Source: an uncultured Peptococcaceae bacterium
Lineage (GTDB): Bacteria; Bacillota; Peptococcia; Peptococcales; Peptococcaceae
Assembly (NCBI GenBank): GCA_958451915.1
Contig: CAUDRX010000041.1
Location: 1-14,581 of the forward strand
DNA length: 14,581 nucleotides
Direction of reading: 5' to 3'
A program made the position numbers and the translations under genes. This document shows, piece after piece, positions 7,643 through 14,496 of this stretch; the stretch's first letter is position 1; the number at the start of each line of letters is the position of its first letter. Below the pieces are notes generated by a model. It did no database searches. It was given only the letters and a program-made list of their open reading frames with translations, and was not told where the DNA came from.

Positions 7643-8125
7643 ATGAGACTACCCGTTGAGACATTGATCGCGCGCTATCATCAAAGCCTCTACGCCATTG
7701 CCTTTAACGTCTGCCAGGATCGCGAAGACGCAGAAGAGGTGGCAGAGGACGCGTTCATACAGTATCATCTCACGAACAGACAATTTGACAGTGAAGAACA
7801 TATCCGTGCATGGCTCATTCGTGTGACCCTTAACAAAGCAAAGAATGTGGCGAAGAGTTTCTGGAGACGCCATCGTGTGGCACTGGACGAACAGATGCAG
7901 GGCATAACGTTTGAGAACAATGAAGCTTCACAGGTTTTTGAAGCAGTCATGCAGCTGCCGGACAAATATCGTCCGGTCGTGCACCTCTTCTATTATGAAG
8001 AATACAGTGTGCGGGAGATCGCAGGCATTATGAAGATCAGCGAGGCTAATGTGAAGACTCGTCTTTCACGTGCCAGAGCCATGCTGCGGGAAACTTTGAA
8101 GGAGGTGTGGGACGATGACGAATAA
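7643..8125 (+). CDS. ECF-type RNA polymerase sigma factor (sigma-70 family)
   Basis: This 160-residue protein has the two-domain layout of extracytoplasmic-function sigma factors. Region 2 spans about residues 5-70 (LIARYHQSLYAIAFNVC, DREDAEEVAEDAFIQ, IRAWLIRVTLNKAKN). Region 4 spans about residues 105-155, with a helix-turn-helix (LPDKYRPVVHLFYYEEYSVREIAGIM, then NVKTRLSRARAMLRE). It would direct polymerase to promoters for a stress or envelope signal that cannot be identified here. I chose ATG 7643 because AGGTGA lies 5 bases upstream; the open frame back to TTG 7601 adds non-conserved residues. The next gene overlaps its last 11 bases, the usual sigma/anti-sigma arrangement. Confidence 0.9.
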   Translation: MRLPVETLIARYHQSLYAIAFNVCQDREDAEEVAEDAFIQYHLTNRQFDSEEHIRAWLIRVTLNKAKNVAKSFWRRHRVALDEQMQGITFENNEASQVFEAVMQLPDKYRPVVHLFYYEEYSVREIAGIMKISEANVKTRLSRARAMLRETLKEVWDDDE

Positions 8126-8780
8126 GGAGAGGTACAAACAAGCTTTTCAGACGCTCCAGCCTTCTCATGAGATCCGATTGGAGGAAAAGAACATGAAAGC
8201 ATTTAAACGACACCATACCAGGCGCATGATCGCCATGGCAGTGATCATTTGTCTGGCTATAGGCGCCAGCGCTGGCGGCGCCTACGCAGCAAACCTTGGC
8301 GGCATTCAGCGAACCATCCAGCTCTGGATCCACGGCGATCAGACGACAGCCGAACTCAATGTCAATGACGATGGCAGCTATACAGTGAAGATTCCTGACG
8401 AAAACGGAGAAACGCAGACGATGGGCGGTGGCGGCGTAGCCTTTGATATGTTTGGCAACGAGCGTGCGCTGACCGAGGAGGAGATCATCGATCATCTGGA
8501 CGCTCCGGACATCGAATATTATGATGATGGATCGATCTGGTTGTTCTATCGGGATATGGCGAAGGACATCACTGATTCGTTTGACGATGAGGATATGTGC
8601 TATGTTAAGATTGAAGATGATGACGGCGATCTTTATGTAACTGCTAAGAAATATGGCGGCTGGCATGTTTCCAGTGACCGCTATGCCAGTGCCTGGGAGT
8701 TTAACAACGATGACTGCGATCCTGCAGGCGTTGCCTATCAGCCAGCCAGTGAAAAGCCTGTCGCCGAGCATGGAGAATGA
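8115..8780 (+). CDS. membrane protein, probable anti-sigma factor
   Basis: I recognise no named family. The 221-residue product has a short charged N-terminus (residues 1-37, Lys/Arg-rich before the membrane) and one hydrophobic helix (about 38-59). The outer domain of about 160 residues is strongly acidic, with repeated Asp-rich turns (VNDDGSYTVKI, YYDDGSIWLF, KIEDDDGDLYV). The topology, overlap with the sigma gene and shared operon suggest an anti-sigma factor whose N-terminus binds the sigma factor and whose outer part senses a signal. No zinc anti-sigma motif (HxxxCxxC) is present. The start at 8115 has a textbook AAGGAGGTG ribosome site (8099-8107). A second in-frame ATG at 8193 also has a good GGAGGA (8180-8185) and could give a form lacking the first 26 residues. 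Confidence 0.65.
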   Translation: MTNKERYKQAFQTLQPSHEIRLEEKNMKAFKRHHTRRMIAMAVIICLAIGASAGGAYAANLGGIQRTIQLWIHGDQTTAELNVNDDGSYTVKIPDENGETQTMGGGGVAFDMFGNERALTEEEIIDHLDAPDIEYYDDGSIWLFYRDMAKDITDSFDDEDMCYVKIEDDDGDLYVTAKKYGGWHVSSDRYASAWEFNNDDCDPAGVAYQPASEKPVAEHGE

Positions 8781-8803
8781 CCATCATCGACCATATAACA
8801 AAG

Positions 8804-8853
8804 ACACCGCCCGTCGGATCTTGCTTGAAAAAGCGAGGTCCGGCGAGCGGTGT
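8804..8853. terminator. long hairpin, shared terminator of convergent genes
   Basis: The arms 8804-8826 and 8831-8853 form 22 of 23 pairs (a few G-U; one C/A mismatch at 8811/8846) around a GAAA tetraloop. It sits 23 bases after the membrane protein stop and 9 bases beyond the flavoprotein stop, between two converging genes. Only modest T-rich tracts flank it on either side, so termination strength is uncertain, though the placement strongly suggests a bidirectional terminator. Confidence 0.75.
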
Positions 8854-8862
8854 TTATAAATT

Positions 8863-10398
8863 TTATTTGTTTTCTTCGGCGAAAAGCTGTTCTTCGATCG
8901 GATAGTAGGTCCAGATCCCGACTTCTGAGAGGGACGGATGTGGCACCATGGTCTCGCGTACGGTGCGGTGCTTGTGCGGATCGAGAACGCGGCGCAGATG
9001 GATCGCACGCAGGCGCTGCGTTTCTTCGCTGGCAATATCTTCGTTCAGTGGCTGGAGGATGACTTCACCACTGTTCATGAGATTGAGGAAAGGCTGGATG
9101 AGTGTTGAGGCAAATGGGCCAACGGCATGTATCCCGAGGATATCGTTGGTCTCATCATCGATCACGAGCTTTGCAAAGGCGCGGGATTCGCTTCCCGCTT
9201 CATAGCCGAGGGCGTAACCCTTTGCCGTAGCAGCATAAGGGTTCAGGCCGATGCGCACACGGTGTCCGCGCTGGCGCGCCTGAGCTTCGGTGAGGCCGAC
9301 GTCAGCAACTTCAGGATGGGTAAAGGTGACGGCTGGCACCAGGTCGTAACGTGCCCAGCGTTTGTCGGTCGGACCACTCGACCTGTAATGGTTGTAGGCG
9401 AGGATATCGGCCTCATAATTGGCCTTGTGACGGAACTGCTGACGCCCGTTGATGTCACCGAGGGCATAGATACCGTCTACGCTCGTTTCGAGAAATTCGT
9501 TGGTGCGGATCCAGCCGCGGCTGTCGGTGGCGATCGAAGTATTCTCAAGACCAAGCCCATCGGTTGCCGGCACAATACCAGGACAGATGAAGAGATCATC
9601 TGCATCGATCTCGTCCAGCGCGCCCGTGGCACGGTCTTCGATCGTCAGTATGATGCGACCGTTCTCGCTGCGCACGACAGGCGTTTCTTTGTTAAAGTAG
9701 AGAGTGATACCGTCGGCTTCAAGATTTTTCCGACAGGCTGTCGAGCAATCTTCGTCGCTCTTTGGCAAGAGGCGCACGTTGTGCTGTACCAGCTGGACGC
9801 GTGCGCCAAAGGCGCGGAAGATGTGTGCGAACTCGCAGCCGATAGCGCCGCCGCCGACAATGATGATATCGCGGAAAGGCCTGGCGGGGTATTTATCGCC
9901 GAAGAAGTTTTCACTTGTGTAATAGTCGATGTTTTCGATCCCTTGCATGGCAGGGATTTTTGTCTTGCCGCCAGTGGCGATGTAGATCTTGTCGGCGCTC
10001 AGCGGCGCGCTCACACTGCCGTCTGGGTAATGCACTTCGAGCGTGTGGTCGTCGATGAAGTGCGCTGTTCCCTCGTAAACATCGGTGTGCGGTTCATCGA
10101 GGTAAAACTGACGCAGGTCTTTGCTTTCATCAATCTTTTGCCAGACGCGGGCGCTGACTTTCTGCCAGTCGAAACTGACTGCTTCTGCATGAAGGCCCAG
10201 CGCATCCGCTTCGCGCATTTCGTAGAGACGGTCGGCGGCAGTGACCAGTACTTTTGTTGGGATGCATCCACGGGTGAGGCAGGTACCGCCAAATTTGCCG
10301 CGTTCTATCTGTGCGCAGCGAAGTCCTTTCTGTTGAGCGGCTTCGAGTACGATGTTGGCAGCGCCTGTGCCGATGACGATCATATCATAATGGCTCAT
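8863..10398 (-). CDS. class I flavoprotein disulfide reductase (dihydrolipoamide dehydrogenase / mycothione reductase-like)
   Basis: This 511-residue enzyme has an N-terminal FAD-binding motif (VIGTGAAN, residues 8-15). The redox-active disulfide motif is GGTCLTRGCIPTK with Cys40 and Cys45. A second dinucleotide-binding motif follows (IIIVGGGAIGCEFA, about 180-195), then the FAD segment YALGDING and the C-terminal dimerisation domain (TFTHPEVADVGLTE). The late HPSLSE carries the catalytic His-Glu pair. The family passes electrons from NAD(P)H through FAD to a disulfide. The strand after the second glycine motif reads LVQHNVRLL, lacking the Glu typical of NADH-specific lipoamide dehydrogenases and more like mycothione-reductase relatives. 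No lipoyl dehydrogenase-complex gene is adjacent, so the substrate is unknown. ATG 10398 is preceded by GGAGGTT (10410-10404). It is transcribed alone. Confidence 0.85.
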   Translation of the reverse strand: MSHYDMIVIGTGAANIVLEAAQQKGLRCAQIERGKFGGTCLTRGCIPTKVLVTAADRLYEMREADALGLHAEAVSFDWQKVSARVWQKIDESKDLRQFYLDEPHTDVYEGTAHFIDDHTLEVHYPDGSVSAPLSADKIYIATGGKTKIPAMQGIENIDYYTSENFFGDKYPARPFRDIIIVGGGAIGCEFAHIFRAFGARVQLVQHNVRLLPKSDEDCSTACRKNLEADGITLYFNKETPVVRSENGRIILTIEDRATGALDEIDADDLFICPGIVPATDGLGLENTSIATDSRGWIRTNEFLETSVDGIYALGDINGRQQFRHKANYEADILAYNHYRSSGPTDKRWARYDLVPAVTFTHPEVADVGLTEAQARQRGHRVRIGLNPYAATAKGYALGYEAGSESRAFAKLVIDDETNDILGIHAVGPFASTLIQPFLNLMNSGEVILQPLNEDIASEETQRLRAIHLRRVLDPHKHRTVRETMVPHPSLSEVGIWTYYPIEEQLFAEENK

Positions 10399-10428
10399 GG
10401 TCGAACCTCCTTTGATAGAATTGTTTTC

Positions 10429-10457
10429 ATTATAAACGACAAATGCTTAAATGAAAA
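10429..10457 (-). promoter_or_regulatory. promoter of the flavoprotein reductase gene
   Basis: On the minus strand, TTTTCA (10457-10452) is followed after 17 bases by a perfect TATAAT (10434-10429). The start codon is 31 bases beyond the -10, leaving room for the GGAGGTT ribosome site. Confidence 0.72.
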
Positions 10458-10522
10458 GGCGCAGCATTGCCAGGCGGCGATCGATATTTTTGCTAATTCC
10501 AGAAAGGACAGGGGAGGATTTG

Positions 10523-10531
10523 TGGTATGAT
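10523..10531 (+). promoter_or_regulatory. candidate extended -10 promoter of the SGNH hydrolase gene
   Basis: TGGTATGAT fits an extended -10 element (TGn plus a five-of-six match to TATAAT). No recognisable -35 is at the right distance, which extended -10 promoters tolerate. A start near 10538 would give a leader of about 50 bases. GGGGAGG at 10511-10517 offers a competing reading as a ribosome site for a tiny upstream frame. Confidence 0.4.
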
Positions 10532-10587
10532 GATAAAACTGTATGAAGTGGCGGGATGAAAATGGAATGAACAGGAGTGGCCAAGAG

Positions 10588-11442
10588 ATGAAAAGGATCA
10601 TACTGGCGTTTGTGGCGTGCTTTTGCGTACTGACGGCACTGGTATTTGTGGTGGCGACTGTGTGGAACGCGCCGGTTCGTTATGTGGCACTGGGGGACAG
10701 TATCAGTTCGGGTTATGCTCTGGAAGATCCAGCAACGCAAGCCTTTCCAGCGCTGCTGGCGGCGGAGGATGAGGCTGAACTGACGAATCTGGCAGTGGCA
10801 GGGACGACGTCTGACGGGCTGTTGGAGATGCTGGATGATGAAGCGGTCATTGAGGCAGTGCGCGATGCTGATGTGATTACCATAACGATTGGCGGTAACG
10901 ATCTTATGGATGCCCTGTATGCTTATCTGGCCGAATCAACAGGGCGCACAACGGACGAGATGCGAAACCTGCTCAGTGGAGAAGGCGGCGCGCTGAGTCT
11001 GCTGACGCTGGCGCGGCTCGTGGTCGCGACGCCGGACTTTCCTGAGTCGCAGCAGCTCAAACAGGCGCTTTCAACTTATGCCGGGAATTTCGATCAGATC
11101 CTCACGCGTATTGCCACGCTCAACGATGGTGCGACAGTGATCGTGGCCACGCAGTACCAGCCATACAGACAGCTTACAGGAACACCGGCGATTGGCGGAT
11201 TGCTGGACGCCTGTGAGTCGGGCGTAACATCGCTCAATGCGCAGATTAAAAGTGTAGCAGAAAAGACTGGCGTAAGGATAGCTGATGTCTACACCGCGTT
11301 TGAGAGCGACAATACTGCCGATGTCCCTCTCTGTAATGCAACGCTCCTGCCAAACATCAACCTGGATTTTCATCCAAACAGCGAAGGCCACCGTTTGATC
11401 GCTGAGATTTTTTCTGCGGTCATCCATAATAGCAATGGTTAA
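10588..11442 (+). CDS. membrane-anchored SGNH/GDSL-family hydrolase
   Basis: This 284-residue protein has an N-terminal hydrophobic helix (about residues 3-25: a signal anchor or uncleaved signal) followed by an extracellular SGNH hydrolase domain. Block I is VALGDSISSGY with the nucleophile Ser38, the oxyanion Gly is in the block II region (NLAVAGTTSDGL), block III is GGND (102-105), and block V is DFHPN with Asp260 and His262. The family removes acyl or acetyl groups from lipids, sugars or peptidoglycan; the substrate cannot be told from sequence. I chose ATG 10588 because AGGAG (10573-10577) lies 10 bases upstream and it begins the membrane helix with Met-Lys-Arg. ATGs at 10543 and 10567 are in frame but lack a good site. 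It is a single-gene unit, divergent from the flavoprotein and closed by the hairpin at 11491. Confidence 0.86.
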   Translation: MKRIILAFVACFCVLTALVFVVATVWNAPVRYVALGDSISSGYALEDPATQAFPALLAAEDEAELTNLAVAGTTSDGLLEMLDDEAVIEAVRDADVITITIGGNDLMDALYAYLAESTGRTTDEMRNLLSGEGGALSLLTLARLVVATPDFPESQQLKQALSTYAGNFDQILTRIATLNDGATVIVATQYQPYRQLTGTPAIGGLLDACESGVTSLNAQIKSVAEKTGVRIADVYTAFESDNTADVPLCNATLLPNINLDFHPNSEGHRLIAEIFSAVIHNSNG

Positions 11443-11490
11443 TGGGATCATGTGTATCATCATCCTTATGCCTGTATAAAACGTAGAAGC

Positions 11491-11562
11491 AAAAAAGACA
11501 ACCCTGTCACAGATGCTAATGAGACAATGATCATTAGCTTCTGTGACAGGGTTGTCTTTTTT
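11491..11562. terminator. very long bidirectional terminator hairpin
   Basis: Bases 11491-11522 pair with 11531-11562 in 31 of 32 positions; the only mismatch is T/T at 11514/11539. An eight-base loop closes the stem. The outer six pairs are an A-run on one side and a T-run on the other (T7 at 11557-11563), so either strand gives a stem followed by U residues. It lies between the convergent SGNH hydrolase and tatD genes, so it should stop transcription from both sides. Confidence 0.88.
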
Positions 11563-11669
11563 TGAATCTGGATGGTCCGGTCGATCATGTAAAACTAAGA
11601 TTGTATGGACCGATCACGAATAGTGTTTTGTAACTTTGATGTACAGCTTAGATTTAAGGTGTTCTGTGC

Positions 11670-12440
11670 TCAGAAATCCCTTCGGAAAAGGCGGCAGGCG
11701 TTTTCATAGGTTGCGCGGCAAAGATCAGCCACATCCATTCCGCGGAGTTCGGCGATGCATTCAGCGACGTAACGCACGTAACCGGGCTCATTGCGTTTTC
11801 CGCGGAAAGGAACGGGTGTCATGTAAGGACAGTCGGTCTCGAGAAGGAGCCGGTCGATGGGAACGGTCTTCGCGACCTCTTTGGCGGTCTTGGCGTTTTT
11901 AAAAGTGACAACACCGCCTAGACCGATGTAAAAACCGTGGGCCACAGCTTCATGCATCATTTCCACCGAACCGGAGTAAGCGTGGAAGACACCGCCAACG
12001 GTCTCTGCACCGCCTGCCCAGAGTGCATCAAAGCAGTCGCGGTGTGCTTCACGGTCGTGGATGATGAGCGGTTTGTCGAGGGCTTTTGCGAGATCGATGT
12101 GCCGGGCAAGAAGGATTTTTTGTTCCTCTGGCGTAGCAGTATCCCAGTGATAATCGAGTCCTGTCTCACCGATGGCGACTACACGCGGATGTTTTGCCAG
12201 TTCGCAGAGACGTGCCCATTTTATGTCATCAAATTTGCGTGCATCTTCGGGATGCAGTGCCACAGCAGCATAGATCTGCGGTTCTTTTTCAGCAAGGGAA
12301 ACGGCAGCTTCTGCATCCTCAAAATTACAGCCGATGTTTATACATGCATGCAGTTCGAGGGTGCGGGCTAAAACGTCATCATAGTCATCAGTAAAGGCCG
12401 GGTCCATGATGTGGCAATGGGTGTCCATCAAATACTGCAT
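11670..12440 (-). CDS. tatD: TatD-family metal-dependent DNase
   Basis: This 256-residue TIM-barrel metallohydrolase matches the usual TatD length. Metal ligands are all visible: His8 and His10 (DTHCH), Glu92 (GETGLDYHWD), His128 (IIHDREA), His153 (FHAYSG) and Asp203 (LETDCPY). Family members are 3'-5' exonucleases on single-stranded DNA or RNA linked to repair of oxidative damage; the exact substrate varies. I chose ATG 12440 because GAGG ends six bases upstream, overlapping the metG stop region, and the protein begins in the normal place; the in-frame TTG at 12455 would overlap metG. It starts eight bases after the metG stop and is therefore the second gene of that operon, a common pairing in Bacillota. 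Confidence 0.93.
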   Translation of the reverse strand: MQYLMDTHCHIMDPAFTDDYDDVLARTLELHACINIGCNFEDAEAAVSLAEKEPQIYAAVALHPEDARKFDDIKWARLCELAKHPRVVAIGETGLDYHWDTATPEEQKILLARHIDLAKALDKPLIIHDREAHRDCFDALWAGGAETVGGVFHAYSGSVEMMHEAVAHGFYIGLGGVVTFKNAKTAKEVAKTVPIDRLLLETDCPYMTPVPFRGKRNEPGYVRYVAECIAELRGMDVADLCRATYENACRLFRRDF

Positions 12441-12448
12441 GGCGCGCC

Positions 12449-14383
12449 TCAGCAAACGGTGCTGCCAGAAGGGATGGCCTCATTCTGAACCTGCAGGGCT
12501 TCCAGCACGCTGTCATCGTCGGTTGCGGCTGAGAGGATCATTCCGCGGCTCTCAACTCCGCGGATCTTTTTCGGTGCGAGATTGGCAACGATAACGAGGC
12601 GCTTACCGATGAGGGCTTGCGGATCGTTGTAAAATTTGCGGATACCACTGACGATGGTGCGTTCTTCGCCGCCAACATCGAGGGTAAACTCAAGGAGTTT
12701 GTCGGCTTTTTTAACAGGTTTGCAGTCTTTTACAAGGGCCACGCGCAGATCGAGTTTGGCGAAATCATCATAGGTGATCTCGTCCTTGAATGTGATCTTT
12801 GGGGTCTCTTCTTTTGCTTCTTCTCTGATCTCGATACTTTTTGGATCGATACGAGGGAAAAGTGGCTCACCCTTGTGAACTTTGGTTCCGGCTGGTGTCA
12901 TGGCCCAGGTGGTAGCATCTGCCCAGGTGGCGTTTGTAAGGTCGACGCCGAGCTGTTCAGAAACACGAGGAGCAAGTGCTGGCATGAAAGGCTTGAGCAG
13001 GATCGTGGTGATACGGCAAATCTCTGCGAGGTTGTAGAGCACGGTCATGAGACGGGCATGGTATTTGTCGTCTTTGGCGAGGATCCATGGCGTAGTTTCG
13101 TCGATGTATTTGTTGGCGCGGCCGATCAGCGCAAAGATTCGGGAGAGGGCGCCTGGGAAGTTGAGCTTGTCAAGCTCAAAAGCGACCTGTGCCCCGAGGG
13201 TCACAGCCATCTGGATGAGATCATCATCAATGACTTCTTCCTGTTCAGATGCTGGCATGATACCATCACAGTATTTGTCGATCATTGAGACTGTGCGGCT
13301 GACAAGATTGCCGTAATCGTTGGCAAGGTCATTGTTATAACGGGTGATGAAGAGCTCTTCGGTGTAATTGCCATCCTGCCCGATCGGGATTTCGCGTAGC
13401 AGATAGTAACGCACAGCGTCGACACCATATTTTTCGATCAGCTTGAACGGATCGACAACATTGCCTTTGGATTTGCTCATCTTTCCGCCGTCAGAGAGTA
13501 CCCAGCCATGGCCGAAGACCTGCTTTGGCAATGGAATACCTGCTGCCAGGAGGATCGTTGGCCAGATCACTGCGTGGAAGCGGGCGATGTCCTTACCGAC
13601 AACATGGACATTGGCTGGCCAGAATTTCTGATAGAGGCTGTCATCGTCACTGCCCCAACCGAGCGCAGTGATATAGTTGGAAAGGGCATCGAACCAGACA
13701 TAGATGACATGACCGTTGTCGATCGGGACAGGAATGCCCCAGTCAAAGGTGGAGCGGGAGATGCAAAGATCTTCGAGCCCCCCTTTGATGAAATTGACCA
13801 TTTCGTTACGGCGACTTTCCGGCACGATGAAATTAGGATGGTCTTCGATATATTGCAGGAGTTCGTCCTGATAGTTGCTCATCTTGAAAAAGTAGCTTTC
13901 TTCAGAGAGGATCTCGGTCTTTTTGCCGCAGTCCGGGCAGTGATCGCCGTCAACGAGCTGCAGGTCGGTGAAAAATGTTTCACAGCTGGTGCAGTAATGA
14001 CCGCTGTAAGAAGATTTATAGATATCGCCTTTTTCATAGATGATCTGGAAGAGTTTCTGAACGGCTTTGACATGGTAATCGTCGGTCGTGCGGATGAACT
14101 TGTCATAGTCGATCATGAGAGCATCCCAGAGGTTCTTGAAGCCGCCAGGGCCTTCGACGATCTCATCCACGTACTGTTTTGGCGTCATGCCGGCAGCTTC
14201 AGCGGCTCGCTGGATCTTCATGCCATGTTCGTCACTTCCGGTGAGGAAAAAGGTGTCAATGCCGCGCATCTTTTTGTAACGGGATGCTGTGTCGGCGAGT
14301 ACTGTGCTGTATGCATTGCCAATGTGCAGCTTGGCACTAGGGTAATAGATCGGTGTGGTGATATAGAAGGTATCGTTGCTCAT
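12449..14383 (-). CDS. metG: methionyl-tRNA synthetase
   Basis: This 644-residue class I aminoacyl-tRNA synthetase charges tRNA-Met. The N-terminal catalytic domain has the HIGH-type motif HIGN (residues 20-23), a zinc knuckle with CTSC (131-134) and CPDC (149-152), and KMSKS (301-305). A helical anticodon-binding domain follows. The C-terminus from about 535 is an EMAP-II/Trbp111-like tRNA-binding domain (DDFAKLDLRVALV, NLAPKKIRGVESRGMILSA) that lets the enzyme dimerise and grip tRNA. The length is typical of bacterial enzymes that keep this domain. ATG 14383 has GAGGAGG about eight bases upstream. tatD follows directly. The leader contains a consensus promoter and a terminator-like hairpin, so expression may be attenuated. 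Confidence 0.97.
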   Translation of the reverse strand: MSNDTFYITTPIYYPSAKLHIGNAYSTVLADTASRYKKMRGIDTFFLTGSDEHGMKIQRAAEAAGMTPKQYVDEIVEGPGGFKNLWDALMIDYDKFIRTTDDYHVKAVQKLFQIIYEKGDIYKSSYSGHYCTSCETFFTDLQLVDGDHCPDCGKKTEILSEESYFFKMSNYQDELLQYIEDHPNFIVPESRRNEMVNFIKGGLEDLCISRSTFDWGIPVPIDNGHVIYVWFDALSNYITALGWGSDDDSLYQKFWPANVHVVGKDIARFHAVIWPTILLAAGIPLPKQVFGHGWVLSDGGKMSKSKGNVVDPFKLIEKYGVDAVRYYLLREIPIGQDGNYTEELFITRYNNDLANDYGNLVSRTVSMIDKYCDGIMPASEQEEVIDDDLIQMAVTLGAQVAFELDKLNFPGALSRIFALIGRANKYIDETTPWILAKDDKYHARLMTVLYNLAEICRITTILLKPFMPALAPRVSEQLGVDLTNATWADATTWAMTPAGTKVHKGEPLFPRIDPKSIEIREEAKEETPKITFKDEITYDDFAKLDLRVALVKDCKPVKKADKLLEFTLDVGGEERTIVSGIRKFYNDPQALIGKRLVIVANLAPKKIRGVESRGMILSAATDDDSVLEALQVQNEAIPSGSTVC

Positions 14384-14405
14384 TGTTTGGCCTCCTCTGG
14401 TTAAT

Positions 14406-14429
14406 AAAAAACGCCCGGCGGAGCAGGCG
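14406..14429 (-). terminator. terminator-like hairpin in the metG leader (possible attenuator)
   Basis: On the minus strand CGCCTG (14429-14424) pairs with CGGGCG (14417-14412), one pair being G-U, around a six-base loop. It is followed directly by six T residues (14411-14406). It lies between the metG promoter and start codon, so it would cut transcripts short unless overridden. Confidence 0.7.
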
Positions 14430-14446
14430 CTGATAGTAAAGTCGTG

Positions 14447-14460
14447 GGGCCTCCAGGCCC
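14447..14460 (-). promoter_or_regulatory. 5' leader hairpin of metG mRNA
   Basis: GGGCC and GGCCC flank a TGGA loop, right at the predicted transcript start. Its 3' half (GGAGGC) could pair instead with the 5' arm of the downstream terminator, using six pairs and a three-base bulge, which would be an anti-terminator form. That alternative pairing is tentative. Confidence 0.45.
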
Positions 14461-14467
14461 ATCATTA

Positions 14468-14496
14468 AGTATAAATCCGTGCCGGGAGCTTGTCAA
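14468..14496 (-). promoter_or_regulatory. sigma-A type promoter of metG-tatD
   Basis: A perfect TTGACA (14496-14491) is followed after exactly 17 bases by TATACT (14473-14468). Transcription would begin near 14461, giving a leader of about 78 bases. Confidence 0.88.

Noticed and set aside
9127..10530. 467-codon plus-strand open frame opposite the flavoprotein gene
   Set aside because: It mirrors the flavoprotein codons, has no ribosome site or recognisable motifs, and the opposite strand encodes a full, clearly conserved enzyme. Codon bias easily leaves such antisense frames open.
11564..11669. Roughly 105 bases between the long hairpin and the tatD stop, with partial repeats such as GGTCCGGTCGATC and GGACCGATC
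   Set aside because: The repeats are short and imperfect, and no gene, promoter or stable stem could be supported.
13508..14404. 298-codon plus-strand open frame opposite metG
   Set aside because: Antisense shadow of the conserved metG catalytic domain; no family resemblance and no start signals.
14384..14462. Possible leader peptide starting at the metG transcript start (ATG at 14462, about 41 codons, ending inside metG)
   Set aside because: There is no ribosome site because the ATG would be at the very 5' end, and no run of Met codons that would suit methionine-controlled attenuation.
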